Source: Erythrobacter mangrovi
GTDB taxonomy: Bacteria; Pseudomonadota; Alphaproteobacteria; Sphingomonadales; Sphingomonadaceae
Assembly (NCBI RefSeq): GCF_013260645.1
Contig: NZ_CP053921.1
Span: 2,963,289 to 3,027,288, forward strand
Length of the DNA: 64,000 bases
Reading direction: 5' to 3'
Numbering within the stretch: position 1 is the first letter of the stretch; each line of letters starts with the position of its first letter. Below the pieces are notes generated by a model. That model was not told the DNA's origin and made no database searches. It was given only the letters and a program-made list of their open reading frames with translations. Positions 52,551-61,037 of the stretch are shown one piece after another. Position numbers and translations under genes: made by a program.

Positions 52551-53397
52551 GAAGTCCCGTTCCAACGGCAAGACGACCAAGGGTACCAAGCGTGTAAAGC
52601 GCAAGGCTCCGGCTCGCTCCGGCCCCATCCGTACCAGCGTCGACCTGCCGCAGGATCATCACGACTATCATGCGCAGGCTCACCACCAAGGCCATCCGGT
52701 CGGCATGTCGCCGCAGACCGAGGCGAACGTCCAACTCGACGAAGGACTGATCAACAAGGCCGTGGCCGATGCGGTGCGCAGTGCCAACAAGGTGCTGAAC
52801 GACACCGTCGCTCAGGGGCGCATCGCGGCCGAACATTTCCGTCATGGCGACTACAACATGCGCGATGTGCCGGTCGATGTGCAGATCCTTGGCCAGCGCA
52901 TGATCAAGCTGGCGCGTGAACTGAGCGAGACCACGCTGAGCATCTGCGAACAATTGCTGCGCCAGCTGACCCAGATCCCCACGCCGCCAAGGCCGGGGGT
53001 GCCGGGCAAGGTGCCACCATTCCCGACTGGCACGGGTAGCACCGCCGCGCCGCCGTCTTCGCATGCCTCGCCATCGGCCGATCCGGCTCGCGACGACAGA
53101 GTCCTGCCCCTGGCCGTTGTGTTTACGGGCAACCAGGCGGCCAAGGCGTTGCCTTCGCCGCTGTGGAAGCCGCAAAAGCCGACCTCCCCACAGCAACTCC
53201 ATATCACCCCACTCCAGCCCCTGGGAGGCAAGGGCAAGCAAATTGAGGGCGTGAGCTTCAGCGTCGACATTGGCGGTGCGCTTACTGCGACGGTACCGGT
53301 CCCGGCCGGGCAAGCGCCCGGCGTCTATGCCGGGATGGTGACGACGGACAGCCAGGGCGCACCGCTGGGCGTGTTGACCATCGAGGTCGTCGGATAG
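52537..53397 (+). CDS. His-rich helical protein with a possible C-terminal beta-sandwich
   Basis: 286 residues, not recognised. A Lys/Arg-rich N terminus (SNGKTTKGTKRVKRK) leads to a His-rich patch (DHHDYHAQAHHQGH, about 47-60), a helical region similar in texture to phasins (about 70-145), a Pro/Ser linker (about 150-180) and a strand-rich end (SVDIGGALTATVPVPAGQAP, GVYAGMVTTDS, LGVLTIEVVG) that looks like an Ig-like domain. ATG 52537 overlaps the previous stop by 14 bases. The role in the operon could be a scaffold or granule-type protein. Confidence 0.75.
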   Translation: MTTPEKSRSNGKTTKGTKRVKRKAPARSGPIRTSVDLPQDHHDYHAQAHHQGHPVGMSPQTEANVQLDEGLINKAVADAVRSANKVLNDTVAQGRIAAEHFRHGDYNMRDVPVDVQILGQRMIKLARELSETTLSICEQLLRQLTQIPTPPRPGVPGKVPPFPTGTGSTAAPPSSHASPSADPARDDRVLPLAVVFTGNQAAKALPSPLWKPQKPTSPQQLHITPLQPLGGKGKQIEGVSFSVDIGGALTATVPVPAGQAPGVYAGMVTTDSQGAPLGVLTIEVVG

Positions 53398-53399
53398 GT

Positions 53400-54464
53400 A
53401 TGGAGGTCAGCCCGCAACCCGTTTTCGCGCCAGCGGAACCGCCGGAGGGCAGCCTTGTCGCACGCTATGCCAGATCGACCCGCAATGTGCTGGATCGCTA
53501 CCTTGCTCTGGAGGACAAGGCGCCGTTCCTTGGCGAATTGATGGCGGACTATCCGGGGCGCGGGGGAAAGATGATGCGGCCGGCGATCTGCATCGCCAAC
53601 GCCCGCATCTTCGGAGAGAACCTGGGTGAGGATTACGCCCCGGCCATTCGTTGTGCTGCCGCGATCGAAATGCTGCACAATGCGCTGCTGATCCATGACG
53701 ACGTACAGGACGGTAGCGAAGAACGACGTGGTCGCCCCACGCTTCACGCACTCCACGGTGTGCCGCTGGCGATAAACGCCGGCGATGCGCTGATGTTCAG
53801 TGCTTTCCACCCCTTGCTGGATGCTGTGCGCCCGCTCGGGAGCGATGTGAGTAGGCAAGTTCTGGAGGTCACCATGACCATGGCCCGCCAAACGGCTGAG
53901 GGTCAGGCGCTCGAACTGGGTTGGCGAGACCGAAATATCACCGGGCTTACCGAGGCCGACTATCTGCAGATGGCGTTGAAGAAAACCGCGTGGATGGGAA
54001 TGATCTGGCCTGCACAGTTGGGCGTGATCGTGGGGTCGGGCGGCTACGTCGATCCCGATCGCGTGCTGCGTTTCGGTTATTTTCTCGGCCTCGCCTTTCA
54101 GATCGAGGACGATCTGCGCAATCTCTCGTTCGATCCGGGCTATGGCAAGGAACGCAACGGAGACCTGCTTGAGGGCAAGCGCACGCTGATGCTGATCCAC
54201 GTCCGCGATGCATGCTCGGCAAACGAGCGGAAGCGGCTCGACGCCTTCCTTGCAAAGCCCCGGTCGGAACGCGATGAAGCCGAAGTCTTGTGGCTGGCCC
54301 AGCTGATGGAACAGCACGAATCGATCGAATATGCACGCCAGATCGCGCACGCCATGGGCGGTGCGGCGATGCACGAGTTTTCGGTCGCTTATGCGGGAAA
54401 GCCGCAGTCGGAAGACCTCGAATATCTGGCCGGCCTCGCCAGTTGGGTTTTCGAGCGGCCATGA
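53400..54464 (+). CDS. Polyprenyl (farnesyl/geranylgeranyl-type) diphosphate synthase
   Basis: 354-residue all-helical trans-prenyltransferase. First Asp-rich motif HDDVQD (DDxxD) at about 98-103, second FQIEDD-LRN (about 232-240; QIEDD in place of the common QxxDD) and GKRTLMLIH. It condenses IPP with an allylic diphosphate; chain length cannot be read safely. Starts two bases after the preceding stop and its TGA overlaps the next ATG (ATGA). It should supply the prenyl substrate of this cluster. Confidence 0.92.
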   Translation: MEVSPQPVFAPAEPPEGSLVARYARSTRNVLDRYLALEDKAPFLGELMADYPGRGGKMMRPAICIANARIFGENLGEDYAPAIRCAAAIEMLHNALLIHDDVQDGSEERRGRPTLHALHGVPLAINAGDALMFSAFHPLLDAVRPLGSDVSRQVLEVTMTMARQTAEGQALELGWRDRNITGLTEADYLQMALKKTAWMGMIWPAQLGVIVGSGGYVDPDRVLRFGYFLGLAFQIEDDLRNLSFDPGYGKERNGDLLEGKRTLMLIHVRDACSANERKRLDAFLAKPRSERDEAEVLWLAQLMEQHESIEYARQIAHAMGGAAMHEFSVAYAGKPQSEDLEYLAGLASWVFERP

Positions 54465-55537
54465 ACGGTCGTGTCCTCCTCTATGGAGCCACGGGCTTCA
54501 CCGGAGCAGAGGTCGCGCGGACACTGGCAGGAACGGTCGACCTGGTCATAGCCGGTCGCAACGAGGCCAAGGTACATCAATTCGCGCAGGCGCTCGACGT
54601 GCCTTGGCGCTCGTTCGAATTGAGCGACGCGGGCGCGATCGACATCGCGCTGGAAGATATCGACCTGGTGCTGCATGCCGCCGGTCCGTTCGGCACGACG
54701 GCGCGGCCGATGGTTGAAGCCTGCCTGCGCCAGCGGGTCGACTATATCGATCTGGGTGGCGAATGGCCGGTGTTCATCGACCTGATGAGTCTGGATGCAC
54801 CAGCGCGTGATGCGGGGATCATGATCCTCCCGGGGATCGGGCTGACGGTCGCTGCTTCGGATTGCCTATTGGCCAAGGCCATGCAGCGTTGGCCCGAAAG
54901 CACCCGACTGTGCCTCGGTATTTCGCGAGCTCAGATCATTTCACGGGGCAGCGTCGAGAGCGCATCGGAGATGATGAGCTCGCATGTGATCGTCCGCCGC
55001 CAAGGCGAACTTGTCGCGATTCCTGCGGGTAGCCTCGCGCGAGCATTCGACTTCGGAGAAGGCTTGAGCGAGGCTACCGCGATGAGCTGGGCCGACGTCG
55101 TGACCGGCGCACTGACCACCGGGGTGGACAACCTTGAGGTCTATTCGGAAATGCGCTGGGTCGAGCGGGCCAGCTATCGTTTGTCAGGCATGACAATGGA
55201 TGTGTTCGGCAATGGACCGGCCAAGGCAATCGGCAAGGCGCTCTCGCGGGTGTGGCCGGAAGGACCGAACATGGAAGCTCGCGGAGAGGCAAGCTTCACC
55301 ATGGTGGTCCACGCGCTCGATCCCTGGCGACGCGAGAGAACGCTCTCGATGCGCACCCGCGACGGATATAGCTTCAGTGTCCTGACCGCGGCCGACGCCG
55401 TCCGGCGCGTGCTTGGCGGCCAGCGACTGGACGGGTTCCAGACTCCCGCGCTCGCCTTTGGTCCGGATTTCATCTTCGAAGCAGATGCTGCGCGGATGGA
55501 AGAACCTGATCGTTCTGAGGGGAGTGTCGCCGCATGA
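54461..55537 (+). CDS. Saccharopine-dehydrogenase-like NAD(P)-binding oxidoreductase
   Basis: 358 residues with a Rossmann motif VLLYGATGFTGAEVARTL at the N terminus, VLHAAGPFG and VDYIDLGGEW, the signature of the trans-acting enoyl reductase/saccharopine dehydrogenase NADP-binding family. Homologues reduce lipids such as phthiocerol-type or polyprenyl chains in actinobacteria. ATG 54461 overlaps the prenyl synthase stop. Probable reductase or dehydrogenase in the cluster. Confidence 0.85.
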   Translation: MNGRVLLYGATGFTGAEVARTLAGTVDLVIAGRNEAKVHQFAQALDVPWRSFELSDAGAIDIALEDIDLVLHAAGPFGTTARPMVEACLRQRVDYIDLGGEWPVFIDLMSLDAPARDAGIMILPGIGLTVAASDCLLAKAMQRWPESTRLCLGISRAQIISRGSVESASEMMSSHVIVRRQGELVAIPAGSLARAFDFGEGLSEATAMSWADVVTGALTTGVDNLEVYSEMRWVERASYRLSGMTMDVFGNGPAKAIGKALSRVWPEGPNMEARGEASFTMVVHALDPWRRERTLSMRTRDGYSFSVLTAADAVRRVLGGQRLDGFQTPALAFGPDFIFEADAARMEEPDRSEGSVAA

Positions 55538-55547
55538 GGAATTCCGC

Positions 55548-56726
55548 ATGATCCGTGGTCCGCAGAATATCCCCTTCGCCCAGTCTTCGACCAGCGAACA
55601 GGTTCCGCCGCCCTATCACTTCCCCGGCGTGACGGTGAATGCGTTCGTCTGGCCCGTCGATATCGCGCGGGTGCAAGCTTATTGCGATCAGACCTTTAAT
55701 CTCGGCACGGAAGAAGAACGCGGATTCACCTACCGCCCGGCACCGATGTGGCCATACGCCACCCTCCTGTTCCTCGACTATCCGGTGATGCTCAGCTCCA
55801 ATCCGCTACCGCAGGACGTCGGCGGATTGCCCTATTCGGATCGCGGGATCATCAGCCAGACCGAGGTATTCATTGCCCTGCCGGTGATCCGCTACGGAAC
55901 CAATGTACGAACCCTGATTACGCAATCCACGCTGGAATGGGCGCTGCCCTTCATCGTTGTCGGCAATCCTATGTCGAGCGTGTGCGGGCGCGAAATGCTG
56001 GGCCTGGGCAAGCTGCTGGCCGATATCGAAACCGGCGAAGGCTGGTACCCCGACAGCTTCACAGGCACGATTAAGCTGCCGGGATGGCCTAGCCTTGAAC
56101 CCAACGTGCAGATGGAGAACATGGAATTCGTCAGCGTGAAGACCAATCCGGTCTTGCCGACGTTCCGCACTACGGGCTCCCCCCAGGCTTCGATGGCGAC
56201 GCTGTTCGAAAGCCGCGAGGCGAGCGTCGCGATCGAAGAGATCGCCAATATCTCCAACTTCATCAACGATGCCTCGCTGGGCATGATACCAACCAACATG
56301 CGCACCGTGGGTCTCAAACAGTACCGCGATGCGGTGGATGTCGAGCGGGCAATTTACCAGTCGATCGTGACCTGCAGGGCGCGCTATTCGAACCTCGAGC
56401 AGTTCAAGATCTATGACGAGACCGATGTCCATATCGAGTTCAACGACACCGGGAGCTTCAACGAAATCCTGCAGGTCTTCCTCGAAGTTGGCGACACGCC
56501 CTCAAATCAGCCGTTCACCGTCAAGCCGACAGCCGGATACCGCTTCATGGCGGACATCGACTTCGATGAGATGCACGTGATCCATTCCTTTGCCATCGAT
56601 CGCGATAACGACCTGCCGCCGATCCCCTCCCAGAGCGATCTCACCGCCCGATGGGCGCGGCCGATCAAGGGCTTCTTCGGTCCGATGACCCATCCCGCGC
56701 GCAATCCCGACCTGGAGGAGTGGTGA
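55548..56726 (+). CDS. Acetoacetate-decarboxylase-superfamily protein, first copy
   Basis: 392 residues with the ADC-like fold: VNAFVWPVDIARVQAYCDQTF start and EVFIALPVIRYG, FIVVGNPMSSVCGREMLGLGK core. The catalytic lysine of true acetoacetate decarboxylase cannot be assigned with confidence, so chemistry is open. GAGG ribosome site eight bases upstream. Its TGA overlaps the ATG of the second, related gene. Confidence 0.8.
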   Translation: MIRGPQNIPFAQSSTSEQVPPPYHFPGVTVNAFVWPVDIARVQAYCDQTFNLGTEEERGFTYRPAPMWPYATLLFLDYPVMLSSNPLPQDVGGLPYSDRGIISQTEVFIALPVIRYGTNVRTLITQSTLEWALPFIVVGNPMSSVCGREMLGLGKLLADIETGEGWYPDSFTGTIKLPGWPSLEPNVQMENMEFVSVKTNPVLPTFRTTGSPQASMATLFESREASVAIEEIANISNFINDASLGMIPTNMRTVGLKQYRDAVDVERAIYQSIVTCRARYSNLEQFKIYDETDVHIEFNDTGSFNEILQVFLEVGDTPSNQPFTVKPTAGYRFMADIDFDEMHVIHSFAIDRDNDLPPIPSQSDLTARWARPIKGFFGPMTHPARNPDLEEW

Positions 56727-57766
56727 TGACCCGCTTCGTCCCAAACTTCTCGACCCAGCAATTGCTCCCGCCCTGGGTCTCGATAGGCGCGCGCAACTGG
56801 GTCTTCGCGATCAAGGTCCCGCATCATTGCCTGCAGGGCTATCTCAACACGCATTTCAACGAGCCTGCCCCGGATTATGCGCCGTTTTACTATGAGGCGC
56901 TGGATTATCCCTACGGTCTGCTCCGCGTGACCAAGCACACCGACTTCTCCAGCCATTATCGCGGACTTGAAGGGAGGCAGACGCTCAGCAAGATCGACGT
57001 CAACTGGGCCTATCCTGTGTACCGCTGGCGGGTTTCGGATGGAAACATCCGGTACGACCGCAAGACCGTATGGGTCGAGCCGATGAGCTTCGACAATAAC
57101 AGCTACACCATGTTCTCCAGCCGCGAGATCTGGGGCACGGAGTCCGACATGGCGCGGATCGTCGTGGACGAGGAGACCGATCCCAACCGCATGCATATCG
57201 ACATCGCCATGCAGGGGTTGCGTACCTTCACGCCCAAGTCCAAGGCGCACCTGATCGGGGTCATGCACATGGAGATGAATCCCGAAGTGAAATCGGACCT
57301 GATACCCGATCTGGCAAATCACAAGGGGCTGGCCGCATTCGTTGGGGCGCTCTTCGCCAGCGTGGGCCTGAAAGGCGCGCCCGATCTCCATCAGACCAGT
57401 GAGGTCAATACGCTCAAGCAATTCCGCGATGTCTTCAACATGCAGATCGCAGTCTATCGGGCAATTATTGCATCGCGCACCGACCACACCAACGTTACCG
57501 ACCTGCAATTCTACAAGGGAAGCGCCGTCACCCTGGATTTCATGTGGTCGCAATCCATGGCAGAGCCGCTGAAGAAACTGTTCGACATCGACAACGATAT
57601 CCCAGATCGATATCCGGTCGGCCATCCCGGCGGATCGGACGAGATCGATGGCAAGGACGTCGATTGGGAGCTTCCTCGAATCCAGAAGGAGGTTGTGCTG
57701 GCGGCATCCTATACTGCCGACATTCGGTATAACGTGACCGGTACGCTCCACACTTACGGCAATTGA
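56726..57766 (+). CDS. Acetoacetate-decarboxylase-superfamily protein, second copy
   Basis: 346 residues, the same superfamily by pattern: EALDYPYGLLRVTKH and a strand-rich middle (IDVNWAYPVYRW) are typical, and the N-terminal NWVFAIKV resembles ADC-fold starts, but sequence identity with the first copy is low. ATG 56726 shares its first base with the previous stop (TGATG). Together the two may form a heterodimer. Last gene of the operon; no strong terminator is seen before the converging TIR gene. Confidence 0.72.
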   Translation: MTRFVPNFSTQQLLPPWVSIGARNWVFAIKVPHHCLQGYLNTHFNEPAPDYAPFYYEALDYPYGLLRVTKHTDFSSHYRGLEGRQTLSKIDVNWAYPVYRWRVSDGNIRYDRKTVWVEPMSFDNNSYTMFSSREIWGTESDMARIVVDEETDPNRMHIDIAMQGLRTFTPKSKAHLIGVMHMEMNPEVKSDLIPDLANHKGLAAFVGALFASVGLKGAPDLHQTSEVNTLKQFRDVFNMQIAVYRAIIASRTDHTNVTDLQFYKGSAVTLDFMWSQSMAEPLKKLFDIDNDIPDRYPVGHPGGSDEIDGKDVDWELPRIQKEVVLAASYTADIRYNVTGTLHTYGN

Positions 57767-57786
57767 TGGCGCCTGCCTGATCGCAA

Positions 57787-59787
57787 TCAGCCGGCCAGGC
57801 GCACGCTTCGCTTCACCTCCGCCTTGAAATCATAGGGAGTCCAATCGACGCAATCGGGCCAGGCACCGGTTCCTACCCAATAGTCGCACAACCCCAGCCG
57901 ATGGCACAGCTTGATGAAACGGGTGGTCTTGTTGATCTCGCTCCAACGACCAAGCACAATGCCGGGATAGATATCGGCAGGGCGTTCCCCCTCCGGCAGG
58001 AAAATGTGGTCGAATGAAGCCCTCTCCGCCAGTTCTAGCGCCTCCTCGGTCATTCCCAGGCTAGACACGCTATCAACGATGTTCAGTGCGATAGTGCCGG
58101 ATTTGGCCAACATCTGGTTGTAACGGGCCAGGCGCGCGCGCTTCTTTTCTTCATCATCGGACCGCAAAGCCTCGGCATAAAGGCGCGTTTCCAGCAAGGC
58201 GTAGGCCTGCCAGCCATCGAAATACTCGCAATCGTCAACTGCCGCGTCATAAATATCGGGGAAGCCGAGCGTCGCCGAAAAGCCCAGCAGGGACAGGAGG
58301 ATACCGGCGTTCTTCGGCCACCGCTCATGCAATTCCGCGAGCATCCTCACAGAGCCTTCGTAATCGCCGACATAGGTTCGCATTTGCGCTACGTGCAGCC
58401 TCGCAGAGGGCATCAGCGGATTTAGCTCGCAGGCCTGTTCGGCCAGCCGCAAGGCTTCGCGGAACCTTCCAACGCTCCAGCAGAAGACGCTCATGTCATT
58501 GAGTGCTTCGGGATCGTGCGGGGCGACGGCCAGCGCCTGCTTAAGCAGTTTCTCGCGGGCATTGTAGGCACCCCACGGCTCGAGCCGCGCCAACGCCAGC
58601 AACGCGCCTGATCGCCGTGGGTCGAGACTTAGCGCAGTGTTGGCGGCATGGATCACACCGTTGCGGCCTTCCTTGAAATCGCCCTTACCGTGCGAGTAGC
58701 GCAAGATCTTCGACCGCGCGCTGGCGAGCAATTCCCAGCCCAGCGCGAAATCCGGGGCTGAATGGACGACGTCCTCGAGCATGGGTTCTGCCCGGATCGC
58801 AGTGTCGTCGAACTCCGGGTCGCCTTCAGCCAGGATACCGCGTGCCCGCAGAAACTTCTCGTAAATCGCCGGGTCGAGCACTGCAGATTTGGGCGGCGGA
58901 GCAAGCTTGACCTTGAGGGCATCGGCAACCGCTTCGGCGATGTTCTCCTGCAGCGTGAAGACATCGTCGAGATCGCCGTCGAAACGATCCGCCCATAGGG
59001 CGTTGTGAGTGGCGCAATCGACCAGTTCGGCGGATATCCGGACTCGAGACCCGCTGCGTCTAACGGTTCCGTCAAGCAGGTGGCTGGTACCCAACGCGCT
59101 CGCCACATTGGAGATCGTCTTCTCCTTGCCACGGAACTGGAAGCTCGAAGTGCGAGCCACCACTCGCAGCGTGGTGGAACTGGCAACCGTGCGCTGGATT
59201 TCTTCCGAGACCCCATCGCAGAAATAGGTCAATTCCTCGTCTGAAGAGAGATTGTCGAATGGCAATACCGCGAGCAGCGGTAGCCCATCACCTGGCTGCA
59301 GGTTGGGGACCGAGCGCACTGCTCGGTGCGTGGGCGAGGGAGCGGCAACTCCACGCGGCTCATGCGCGTGTTGCGCCGGCCTGGAAATGAACTTTGCTAC
59401 GTCCTGCACAAAGGCGAGCCAGGCCGGATCGTTTGCCTCACCGTTCCAGTGCCCAAGTTCCGCGGTCTGTGTTAGTTCAAACATGACCGGCCTCTCGCAG
59501 GGCTCGATCATGGCCGGCACTAACGTCTTCTTACGATCCGCGATCGTCGCTTCCGCACGTACCCAGCGCGACACCACTGATCGCGGTGACCACAACACGA
59601 CGACAGCTTTGGCGGCCTTCAGCGCCGCTTCAGTTACTTCGTCGTAAGCCTCTCCCGATCGCAAGGCCTGATCCCACCAAACAGTGAATCCCTCACGCTC
59701 AAGTCCCTCGGCAAATCTCCGGGCCACCTCCGCATCCTTGCGATTGTAGGAGAGGAAGATATCAGAAATGGCGTGTAATCTCCGCAA
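57787..59787 (-). CDS. TIR-domain protein with TolB-like and TPR regions
   Basis: About 666 residues. TIR domain at about 8-135 with DIFLSYNRKDAEVARRFAEGL and the active-site-region SRWVRAEATIAD carrying the putative catalytic Glu. A TolB/adenylate-cyclase-associated segment follows (about 170-290, LLAVLPFDNLSSDEELTYFCDGVSEEI), then TPR-like repeats to the C terminus. The start is uncertain: TTG 59787, or an internal codon near the GCGGAG ribosome-like site. Might degrade NAD+ or signal in a defence context; this is inference. Confidence 0.82.
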   Translation of the reverse strand: MRRLHAISDIFLSYNRKDAEVARRFAEGLEREGFTVWWDQALRSGEAYDEVTEAALKAAKAVVVLWSPRSVVSRWVRAEATIADRKKTLVPAMIEPCERPVMFELTQTAELGHWNGEANDPAWLAFVQDVAKFISRPAQHAHEPRGVAAPSPTHRAVRSVPNLQPGDGLPLLAVLPFDNLSSDEELTYFCDGVSEEIQRTVASSTTLRVVARTSSFQFRGKEKTISNVASALGTSHLLDGTVRRSGSRVRISAELVDCATHNALWADRFDGDLDDVFTLQENIAEAVADALKVKLAPPPKSAVLDPAIYEKFLRARGILAEGDPEFDDTAIRAEPMLEDVVHSAPDFALGWELLASARSKILRYSHGKGDFKEGRNGVIHAANTALSLDPRRSGALLALARLEPWGAYNAREKLLKQALAVAPHDPEALNDMSVFCWSVGRFREALRLAEQACELNPLMPSARLHVAQMRTYVGDYEGSVRMLAELHERWPKNAGILLSLLGFSATLGFPDIYDAAVDDCEYFDGWQAYALLETRLYAEALRSDDEEKKRARLARYNQMLAKSGTIALNIVDSVSSLGMTEEALELAERASFDHIFLPEGERPADIYPGIVLGRWSEINKTTRFIKLCHRLGLCDYWVGTGAWPDCVDWTPYDFKAEVKRSVRLAG

Positions 59788-59904
59788 TGCAGTCTATCGA
59801 TGAGAGGCTGACTAGACCGCGAGCAGCTCGGTCTTCAATAGGCATGAAGTGGACGCTTGCCGCCACGTATCACTTCTAAGCCAAACTCGCTCTGGAGTCT
59901 CCTT

Positions 59905-60095
59905 GGCTCTGCCAGAGCAAATGCACCTGCTGGTGAGGGTTGAGCGCGGGCAGGGCGGTGAGATGCCGCGCAAGAAGAAGCCAGTCAGCCCTTTTCGGTA
60001 CTTCAACTCTTCGCCCGAGGCGATCACGACCGATGGCCTGCGCTCCTACAAGGCGGCGATGGGCGAGCTTGGCAGTCAGGACAAGCAGGCGGTCG
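59905..60095 (+). pseudogene. IS6-family transposase relic, copy 2 (internal deletion)
   Basis: Begins GGCTCTGCCAGAGC, then PVSPFRYFNSSPE joined directly to AITTDGLRSYKAAMGELG, i.e. N-terminal and near-C-terminal pieces of the transposase with the core missing. Copy 3 shows TCGCCCGAGG at both borders of that core, so the loss fits recombination between these short repeats. The remaining 60096-60306 holds a short unassigned reading frame ending at 60292 and no gene I can support. Confidence 0.75.
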
Positions 60096-60306
60096 ACAGC
60101 ACCCTCGGCGCGTCTCTGGTGCCAGATCAGAACCCTTGCCTGAGCCACGTCTCTTGGCGGATCGGCATCGGTCCGGTTGCCTTACATGTCAGGGTTCGGG
60201 CAGCGAAGCGACATCAATTTCATTGGGTTCCATACGACTCGATCCGGCCAATTATCCGTGGTATCAGTACGCTGTCGGGGTCGCGAGATGACATGGGGGC
60301 TTCGAC

Positions 60307-61023
60307 ATGCAATTTCTTGGCATAGGAACTCTTCTGGTTGGCGTGTTAGCGGTCGCCGCATGCACCCCCGAAGATCGACAAGTCGCTACCTCGGATCAAG
60401 AGGTTGCCGCATACAAGAGCCTTTGGGCCTTCAACGCCTGTGAACCGCAGGATGATGAGGTCAAGGGCACTGTCAATTTGGTTCTGCCCAACACGCTGAA
60501 CGGGAACCAGATTTCACGCGGCAACCGAGTGAATTACGGGAAAGAGGTTCTTCCTGCCAAAAGCCCCAAAACGGGGCAGGGCCCTGGAGACGGTACGGCA
60601 CCGGGATGGACTGCCAACGGACCTGACAATCCCCATCCATTCGATGTGTTCATGAAGGACACGATCGGTGCATTCGGCGAAATCGGCTATGTCCAGATCA
60701 GGATCATCATTCCGGCCAATTCGGATTGGCGGTTTCTTGTTCATGAGGGACAGGGCGGGGACAGCGAAGGCAAGCTCTTCGGCGCTGGGCGAAACAGTCT
60801 GAGCGATGACACGTTATGCGGTGTGAGGGCAATCGAAGTCAACGAAACGGCAAACGGCCGACAAGCCAAATACATTGCAACCTTCTACGTCGATCTTGCC
60901 GCGCTCTATGACGAGGGGAAGCCTCAGCCGTACAATGCACCGTTCACGATCTTGCTCACGGCAGGCAATACGCCCATCTTGATTGACCCCAAGGTCTGGA
61001 ACGATGGCGCCGGCACCTCTTGA
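60307..61023 (+). CDS. Predicted lipoprotein
   Basis: 238 residues with a lipobox at the N terminus (LAVAAC, Cys19), so likely anchored in the envelope after cleavage. Otherwise polar and unrecognised; segments DGTAPGWTANGPDNPHPFDVF and ATFYVDLAALYDEG stand out. GGGGG upstream of ATG 60307. Fourteen bases separate it from the TIR-TM-TPR gene, so they are probably cotranscribed. Confidence 0.75.
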   Translation: MQFLGIGTLLVGVLAVAACTPEDRQVATSDQEVAAYKSLWAFNACEPQDDEVKGTVNLVLPNTLNGNQISRGNRVNYGKEVLPAKSPKTGQGPGDGTAPGWTANGPDNPHPFDVFMKDTIGAFGEIGYVQIRIIIPANSDWRFLVHEGQGGDSEGKLFGAGRNSLSDDTLCGVRAIEVNETANGRQAKYIATFYVDLAALYDEGKPQPYNAPFTILLTAGNTPILIDPKVWNDGAGTS

Positions 61024-61037
61024 TTGAGTAAATCCCT

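Noticed and set aside
58010..58040. CCCTCTCCGCCA match to the tRNA-Ser 3' end as a distant attachment site
   Set aside because: It is only 12 bases, lies within the TIR-TPR coding sequence in the right reading frame, and has no other element boundary nearby.
60177..60443. 88-codon frame overlapping the lipoprotein start
   Set aside because: Runs from the IS6-relic flank into the signal peptide region in another frame; no ribosome site or domain.
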